Positions 59,049 to 64,000 of a DNA stretch of 64,000 nucleotides are shown here, piece by piece. Numbering within the stretch: the first letter of the stretch is position 1; each line of letters begins with the position of its first letter. The stretch covers positions 1-64,000 of the forward strand of contig DWZA01000004.1 in assembly GCA_019118365.1 (NCBI GenBank). Reading direction: 5' to 3'. The notes below the pieces were generated by a model. It worked only from the letters and a program-made list of their open reading frames with translations, had not been told where the DNA came from and ran no database searches. The position numbers and the translations under genes were made by a program. The stretch is from Candidatus Lachnoclostridium stercoravium. Lineage in GTDB: Bacteria > Bacillota > Clostridia > Lachnospirales > Lachnospiraceae.

Positions 59049-59615
59049 ATGTATCTTATCGCTGGATTAGGGAATCCTGGAAAACAGTATGAGGGCAGCC
59101 GCCACAACGCAGGTTTTTCTTCTGTAGATATCCTGGCGGACAAGCTGGGGATCTCCATCAACGAGAATAAGCATAAGGGACTCTGTGGGAAGGGGATCAT
59201 CGGCGGGGAAAAGGTGATCCTTTTAAAGCCTCAGACCTATATGAATCTAAGTGGAGAAAGCCTGCGGGCAGCTTCTGATTTCTATAAAATAGAGCCGGAG
59301 AATATAATAGTCATATATGATGATATTGACCTGGCAGTGGGCCATCTGAGAGTAAGGGTCAAAGGGAGCGCCGGAGGCCACAACGGGATCAAAAGTATCA
59401 TCGCCCATTTGGGAACCCAGGAGTTTCCAAGAGTACGTGTAGGCGTTGGAGCTAAGCCGGACCGGATGGATCTGGCGGATTATGTGCTGGGACGATTCTC
59501 CCAGATAGAAAGGCCGGTTATGGAAGAAGCCTTTGAGACTGCCGCCCAGGCGGCTATCGCCATAGTAGAAGAAGGGATCGACAAGGCGATGAACCGGTTT
59601 AATGGAAGGAAATAG
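59049..59615 (+). CDS. pth: Peptidyl-tRNA hydrolase
   Basis: A 188-residue protein from ATG 59049 (GGAGGAAGG upstream). Pth signatures are IAGLGNPGKQYEGSRHNAGF with catalytic His19, LLKPQTYMNLSGESL and VIYDDIDLAVGHLRVR, then GSAGGHNGIKSIIAHLG and RVRVGVGAKP. It releases peptides from stalled peptidyl-tRNAs. It is followed by mfd, a gene order known in many Firmicutes. Confidence 0.97.
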   Translation: MYLIAGLGNPGKQYEGSRHNAGFSSVDILADKLGISINENKHKGLCGKGIIGGEKVILLKPQTYMNLSGESLRAASDFYKIEPENIIVIYDDIDLAVGHLRVRVKGSAGGHNGIKSIIAHLGTQEFPRVRVGVGAKPDRMDLADYVLGRFSQIERPVMEEAFETAAQAAIAIVEEGIDKAMNRFNGRK

Positions 59616-59625
59616 TGGAAATACC

Positions 59626-62600
59626 ATGAGTGACGTTTTCGCAAATCCATTGACGGAATTAAAAGAATTTGAGGACTTAAATGAAGATATCCTGAAGGAG
59701 AGGGGGCCTGTGCAGGTAAGCGGCTGCATGGACTCCCAAAGAGTGCATCTTATGTATGAGACGGCCAAAGATGTGCCATGGAAGCTGGTAGTCACTTATG
59801 ACGAGTCCAGGGCTAGGGAACTGTACGACGATTTTCGTTATTTTGAGCCAAATACATGGCTGTATCCGGCCAAAGATCTTTTGTTTTACAGCGCGGATAT
59901 CCACGGAAATCTGATGGTAAAGCAAAGGCTGCAGGTAATCCGGAACATGCTGGAAAATAACAGGGGTATTGTTGTGACTACTCTGGACGGCCTTATGGAT
60001 CATTTGATGCCTTTGGAGCTTATGCGTTCCCAGGCGGTGACCATCGCCTACGGAGATGAGATGGACCTGGAAGAGTGGTCAGAGCGGCTTACGGCTATGG
60101 GATATGAGCGGCTTCCCCAGGTAGACGGAACGGGACAGTTTTCTATAAGAGGCGGTATTGTGGACATTTTTCCCCTTACAGAAGAACTTCCGGTGCGTAT
60201 TGAGCTGTGGGACACAGAGATCGACTCTATCCGAACCTTTGATACAGAGAGCCAGAGGTCAGTAGAACAGCTGGATCAAGTGACGGTTTATCCGGCGGCA
60301 GAGTTAATTCTGACCAAGGCGCAGATCCAGGAAGGCATTGAAAGGATTGAAAAAGAAGGGAAAAAATATTCCCAGGCTTTAAGAGATCAGATGAAGACAG
60401 AAGAAGCCCACAGACTCCAGGTGACAGTTGGAGAAGTAGTGGAGGGCTTAAAAGAAGGCTGGAAAGTCCGGGGGCTGGATGGATTTATCCAGTATTTTGT
60501 AAAAGACACCGTATCGTTTCTGGAATATTTTTCTAAGGAAGACACTGTGATCTTTTTAGACGAACCTGCCCGCCTGAAGGAAAAGGGAGAAAATGTAGAG
60601 CTGGAATTTCGTGAGAGTATGAGCCACAGGCTGGAAAAAGGATATCTTCTTCCCGGACAGGCGGACGTGCTCTATCCGGCCCAGAAAGTTCTGGCAATGG
60701 CTCAGGGAAAACGGACCGTATATGTGACGGCTCTGGAGCAAAAGCTTTCCGGCATGACTGTAAAGGGAAAATACCATATAGAAGCCAGAAATGTAAGTTC
60801 TTATCATACCAGCTTTGAAGTGCTGATCAAAGACCTGAAACGGTGGAAACGGGAAAAATTCCGGGTAATTCTTTTATCCGGTTCCAGAACCAGGGCCAGC
60901 AGGCTGGCTGGAGATTTAAGAGAATATGAATTAAGCGCTTTCTGCACCGACGACGCAGACCGGCAGGTTCAGCCAGGGGAGATACTGGTGACTTATGGAA
61001 ACCTTCACCGAGGATTTGAATACCCTTTGATCAAATTTGTGGTCATTACAGAAGGGGATATGTTCGGGGCGGAGAAGAAAAAGAAGAAGCGGAAAAAGAC
61101 TTCCTATGAAGGCAAAAAGATCCAGAGCTTTTCCGAATTGTCCGTAGGAGATTATGTAGTCCATGAAGATCACGGTCTGGGAATCTACAGAGGCATTGAA
61201 AAGATCGAGCAGGACCATGTGGTGAAGGACTATATTAAAATCGAGTATGGAGACGGAGGCAATCTCTATCTTCCCGCTACCAGGCTGGAGGGGATCCAGA
61301 AGTATGCTGGTTCAGACGCCAAGACTCCCAAGTTAAATAAGCTGGGAGGAGAACAGTGGAAAAAAACAAAAACCAGGGTGAAGGGAGCCGTACGGGAAAT
61401 TGCCAGAGATCTGGTGCAGCTTTATGCTGCAAGGCAGCAGACAGACGGTTTCCAGTGTGGGCCTGATACAGTATGGCAGAGGGAATTTGAAGAAATGTTT
61501 CCTTATGAGGAGACGGAAGATCAATTAGAAGCCATTGAATCTGTAAAGGAAGATATGGAAAGCAAAAAAATTATGGACCGTCTGATCTGCGGAGACGTAG
61601 GATACGGAAAAACAGAAGTGGCTCTCCGGGCCGCCTTCAAAGCGGTTCAGGAAAGCCGCCAAGTTGCTTATTTGGTGCCTACCACTATCCTTGCCCAGCA
61701 GCATTACAATACCTTTGTCCAGAGAATGAAAGACTTCCCTGTGCGGGTGGACCTGATGTCCCGGTTCCGGACGCCGGCCGAGCAGAAAAAGACTTTGGAA
61801 GATCTGAAGAAAGGTCTGGTAGATGTGGTGATCGGTACCCACAGGATCCTTTCCAAAGACGTGCAGTTTAAGAACCTGGGGCTTTTGATCATTGACGAGG
61901 AGCAGAGGTTTGGAGTGGCGGATAAAGAGAAGATCAAAAAGATCAGGGAAAATGTAGACGTCCTTACCCTGACGGCCACCCCTATCCCCCGGACTCTTCA
62001 TATGAGCCTTATTGGTATCCGGGATATGAGCGTTTTGGAAGAACCTCCTGTAGACCGAGTTCCTATCCAGACTTACGTGATGGAATACAATGATGAGATG
62101 GTGCGGGAGGCTATCCAGCGGGAGCTGGCGCGAGGCGGCCAGGTGTATTATGTATACAATAGAGTAAGCAATATTGATGAAGTGGCAGCTCACGTAGCAA
62201 AGCTGGTTCCCGGCGCCAGCGTAGTCTTTGCTCACGGGCAGATGGGAGAACGGCAGCTGGAAAAGATCATGCTGGCTTTTGTAAATGGGGAGATCGACGT
62301 CTTGGTGTCTACCACTATCATTGAAACAGGCCTTGATATTTCCAATGCCAACACTATGATTATCCATGACGCCGACAGGCTGGGCCTGTCTCAGCTTTAC
62401 CAGCTGAGGGGACGGGTGGGCCGTTCCAACCGGACCGCTTACGCTTTCCTTATGTATCGTCGTGACAAGTTGTTAAAAGAAGAAGCGGAGAAGCGCCTTC
62501 AGGCGATCCGTGACTTTACAGAATTAGGATCGGGCATCAAGATCGCTATGAGAGACTTGGAGATCCGGGGAGCCGGCAATATCCTTGGGGCAGAGCAGCA

Positions 62601-63162
62601 CGGCCATATGGAAGCCGTAGGATATGACCTTTACTGTAAGCTGCTGAACCAGGCTGTCCAGGCCTTAAAAGGGGAAAAACCAGAGGAAGAAGAATACGAA
62701 ACTGTAGTGGACTGCGACATCGACGCTTATATTCCTGGATTTTATATTAAAAATGAATATCAGAAGCTGGACATCTATAAGAGGATCTCGGTGATCGAAG
62801 ATGATGAAGAATATATGGATATGCAGGACGAACTGATGGACCGTTTTGGAGACATACCAAAGCCGGTTGAAAATCTCTTGAAGGTAGCTGCCCTAAAAGC
62901 GATGGCCCATAAAGCCTATGTGACGGAAGTTTCCATCAACAAGCAGGAGGCAAGGCTGACCATGTTCCAGCGGGCGAAGCTGGACGTGGCGAAGATACCG
63001 GAGATCGTAGCAGAGTACAAAGGAGATCTGAAATTCCAGGCAGGCCAGGAAGCACCCTATTTTCTTTACAGAGATCAAAGAAACAAAAACAAAGACTGTA
63101 TGGCCATGATGGAAAAGACAAAAGAACTTTTGAAAAAACTGGATGATATCGTAGAGAAATAA
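59626..63162 (+). CDS. mfd: Transcription-repair coupling factor
   Basis: A protein of about 1178 residues, a typical Mfd length. ATG 59626 (MSDVFANPLTELKEFE) is preferred to 59602, which overlaps pth. The N-terminal UvrB-like domains (about 1-330; DLLFYSADIHGNLMVKQRLQ, GQFSIRGGIVDIFPLTEELP) are followed by the RNA-polymerase interaction domain (about 480-560; SVGDYVVHEDHGLGIYRGIE), the translocase with Walker A GDVGYGKT at 656-663, DEEQ at 757-760, and the C-terminal TRCF domain (about 1000-1150). It removes stalled RNA polymerase and recruits repair. The pairing with pth and a terminator at 63171 is typical. Confidence 0.97.
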   Translation: MSDVFANPLTELKEFEDLNEDILKERGPVQVSGCMDSQRVHLMYETAKDVPWKLVVTYDESRARELYDDFRYFEPNTWLYPAKDLLFYSADIHGNLMVKQRLQVIRNMLENNRGIVVTTLDGLMDHLMPLELMRSQAVTIAYGDEMDLEEWSERLTAMGYERLPQVDGTGQFSIRGGIVDIFPLTEELPVRIELWDTEIDSIRTFDTESQRSVEQLDQVTVYPAAELILTKAQIQEGIERIEKEGKKYSQALRDQMKTEEAHRLQVTVGEVVEGLKEGWKVRGLDGFIQYFVKDTVSFLEYFSKEDTVIFLDEPARLKEKGENVELEFRESMSHRLEKGYLLPGQADVLYPAQKVLAMAQGKRTVYVTALEQKLSGMTVKGKYHIEARNVSSYHTSFEVLIKDLKRWKREKFRVILLSGSRTRASRLAGDLREYELSAFCTDDADRQVQPGEILVTYGNLHRGFEYPLIKFVVITEGDMFGAEKKKKKRKKTSYEGKKIQSFSELSVGDYVVHEDHGLGIYRGIEKIEQDHVVKDYIKIEYGDGGNLYLPATRLEGIQKYAGSDAKTPKLNKLGGEQWKKTKTRVKGAVREIARDLVQLYAARQQTDGFQCGPDTVWQREFEEMFPYEETEDQLEAIESVKEDMESKKIMDRLICGDVGYGKTEVALRAAFKAVQESRQVAYLVPTTILAQQHYNTFVQRMKDFPVRVDLMSRFRTPAEQKKTLEDLKKGLVDVVIGTHRILSKDVQFKNLGLLIIDEEQRFGVADKEKIKKIRENVDVLTLTATPIPRTLHMSLIGIRDMSVLEEPPVDRVPIQTYVMEYNDEMVREAIQRELARGGQVYYVYNRVSNIDEVAAHVAKLVPGASVVFAHGQMGERQLEKIMLAFVNGEIDVLVSTTIIETGLDISNANTMIIHDADRLGLSQLYQLRGRVGRSNRTAYAFLMYRRDKLLKEEAEKRLQAIRDFTELGSGIKIAMRDLEIRGAGNILGAEQHGHMEAVGYDLYCKLLNQAVQALKGEKPEEEEYETVVDCDIDAYIPGFYIKNEYQKLDIYKRISVIEDDEEYMDMQDELMDRFGDIPKPVENLLKVAALKAMAHKAYVTEVSINKQEARLTMFQRAKLDVAKIPEIVAEYKGDLKFQAGQEAPYFLYRDQRNKNKDCMAMMEKTKELLKKLDDIVEK

Positions 63163-63170
63163 TGCAGACA

Positions 63171-63198
63171 AAGGCCGGACAGATAACTGTCCGGCCTT
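63171..63198. terminator. Rho-independent terminator after mfd
   Basis: AAGGCCGGACAG (63171-63182) pairs perfectly with CTGTCCGGCCTT (63187-63198) around ATAA. It is placed between convergent genes. Confidence 0.85.
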
Positions 63199-63247
63199 CG
63201 CCGTGTTTTACAGCGCCAGTTCAGCCCTGAGCCAGGGCCGCTGCCGT

Positions 63248-64000
63248 TTATGCGCTGATCTTATTTCCGGTATACAGCTGGTAGTACCGGCCTTTGGCGG
63301 CGATCAGCTGATCATGAGAGCCTCTTTCGATGATACGCCCCTGCTCCAGGACGATGATGCAGTCGGAGTTCTTTACTGTAGACAGCCGGTGGGCAATGAC
63401 AAAGGTAGTGCGGCCCTTCATCAGCCGGTCCATACCTTCCTGCACCAAAGCTTCCGTACGGGTGTCAATAGATGAAGTGGCTTCATCCAGGATCAGCACA
63501 GGGGGATCCGCCACTGCAGCCCTGGCAATGGCCAGAAGCTGGCGCTGCCCCTGGCTTAAATTGCCTCCGTCTCCTGTCAGGAGTGTATCATATCCGTCAG
63601 GAAGCCTGCGGATAAACCCGTCCGCGTTAGCCAGCTTTGCGGCGGCGATGCACTCTTCGTCTGTGGCGTCCAGACGGCCATAGCGGATGTTATCCATCAC
63701 TGTGCCGGTGAAAAGATGGGTATCCTGCAAAACCATCCCTAAGGAGCGGCGCAGGTCGGCTTTTTTGATCTTGTTGATATTGATCCCGTCATAACGGATC
63801 TTTCCGTCTGCAATATCGTAGAAACGGTTGATCAGATTGGTGATGGTAGTTTTCCCTGCTCCCGTACTCCCTACAAAGGCGATCTTCTGGCCGGGAGTGG
63901 CATATAGTTTAATATTGTGAAGGACGATCTTATTTTCGTCGTAGCCGAAATCTACGTCGTTAAAGGTCACATCTCCCTGAAGCTTTGTATAGGTTACGGT
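63248..64000 (-). CDS. ABC exporter, C-terminal ATPase domain (continues past the window edge)
   Basis: The frame is open to the end of the window, reading TVTYTKLQGDVTFNDVDFGY before the visible domain, so this is a partial gene of a fused membrane-plus-ATPase exporter. Walker A GSTGAGKTT, the Q loop in VLQDTHLFTGTV, ABC signature LSQGQRQ, Walker B VLILDEATS and the His switch IAHRLSTV are all present. The C-terminal GRYYQLYTGNKISA is usual for multidrug/lipid-type heterodimeric exporters. The partner gene would be upstream, outside the window. Confidence 0.95.
   Translation of the reverse strand, partial: TVTYTKLQGDVTFNDVDFGYDENKIVLHNIKLYATPGQKIAFVGSTGAGKTTITNLINRFYDIADGKIRYDGININKIKKADLRRSLGMVLQDTHLFTGTVMDNIRYGRLDATDEECIAAAKLANADGFIRRLPDGYDTLLTGDGGNLSQGQRQLLAIARAAVADPPVLILDEATSSIDTRTEALVQEGMDRLMKGRTTFVIAHRLSTVKNSDCIIVLEQGRIIERGSHDQLIAAKGRYYQLYTGNKISA

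Noticed and set aside
61525..62367. 280-residue open frame antisense to mfd
   Set aside because: It lies inside the mfd translocase domain, with no ribosome binding site or domain.

Overview
The window looks like a chromosome segment of a spore-forming, low-to-mid-GC Clostridia, most likely Lachnospiraceae. This rests on strong AGGAGG-type ribosome binding sites, TTGACA/TATAAT promoters with 17-bp spacers, a YyaC-type spore protease, DnaD/DnaI-type replication proteins, LytS/LytTR signalling, families common in this group (DUF5711, DUF5688, DUF3783) and no sign of an outer membrane.

Positions 1 to about 15,510 are the right part of an integrated mobile element; its left end lies outside the window. 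It starts with an IS21-like end (four TGTCCG repeats, 22-23 bp apart) abutting a helicase-like gene that seems to have lost its 5' end. Next come two small hypothetical genes, an XRE repressor with a palindromic operator, and an AT-rich pair of zinc-ribbon proteins (3931-7431; one has a membrane anchor and MORN-like repeats). After these is a recombination module: DUF932, RadC/JAB, YqaJ exonuclease, a DUF4258/YgiT toxin-antitoxin pair, RecT and DUF5688. The element ends in a lysogeny-like switch (XRE repressor, 19-bp inverted operator, divergent promoters), a small GTG-started excisionase and a tyrosine integrase.

From 15.5 to 24.5 kb the chromosome carries a likely preQ1 riboswitch with queT, murC, a cluster of DnaA boxes in front of dnaD and a dnaI/dnaC-type helicase loader, a PRPP synthetase and a LytS/LytTR two-component pair. 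From 24.5 to 31 kb lie envelope and housekeeping genes: a coiled-coil membrane protein, yyaC, a degenerate JAB-like domain joined to TM and LysM, DUF5711 and ROK glucokinase. From 31.2 to 37.2 kb there is a five-gene unit with a divergent GrpE, a short lidless Hsp70 and three membrane proteins, the largest ending in an SH3 domain. This apparent membrane-linked Hsp70 system is the strongest candidate for an undescribed system here.

From 37.4 to 43.4 kb are an XRE regulator, a Mn-dependent pyrophosphatase with CBS domains, a flavin reductase overlapping a shikimate-kinase-like gene, DUF3783, an HPr-like protein without the active-site His, and a large FAD oxidoreductase. From 43.7 to 58.7 kb are two catabolic loci probably for sugar acids or related polyols: LacI with a TctCBA transporter, PfkB kinase, TIM-barrel isomerase, HpcH aldolase and Gfo/Idh oxidoreductase; then GntR, GNAT, a DctPQM TRAP transporter, class II aldolase and FGGY kinase. 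The window ends with pth, mfd and part of an ABC exporter.

At least three families of structured interspersed repeats sit between genes. The best defined has an 18-bp terminal inverted repeat (GTAACAGTTCAGGACGGC) and occurs at about 29.6, 31.0, 31.8 and 43.4 kb, with a related form at 16.2 kb; one copy supplies the C-terminus of the GrpE-like protein. No tRNA, rRNA or CRISPR array was seen.
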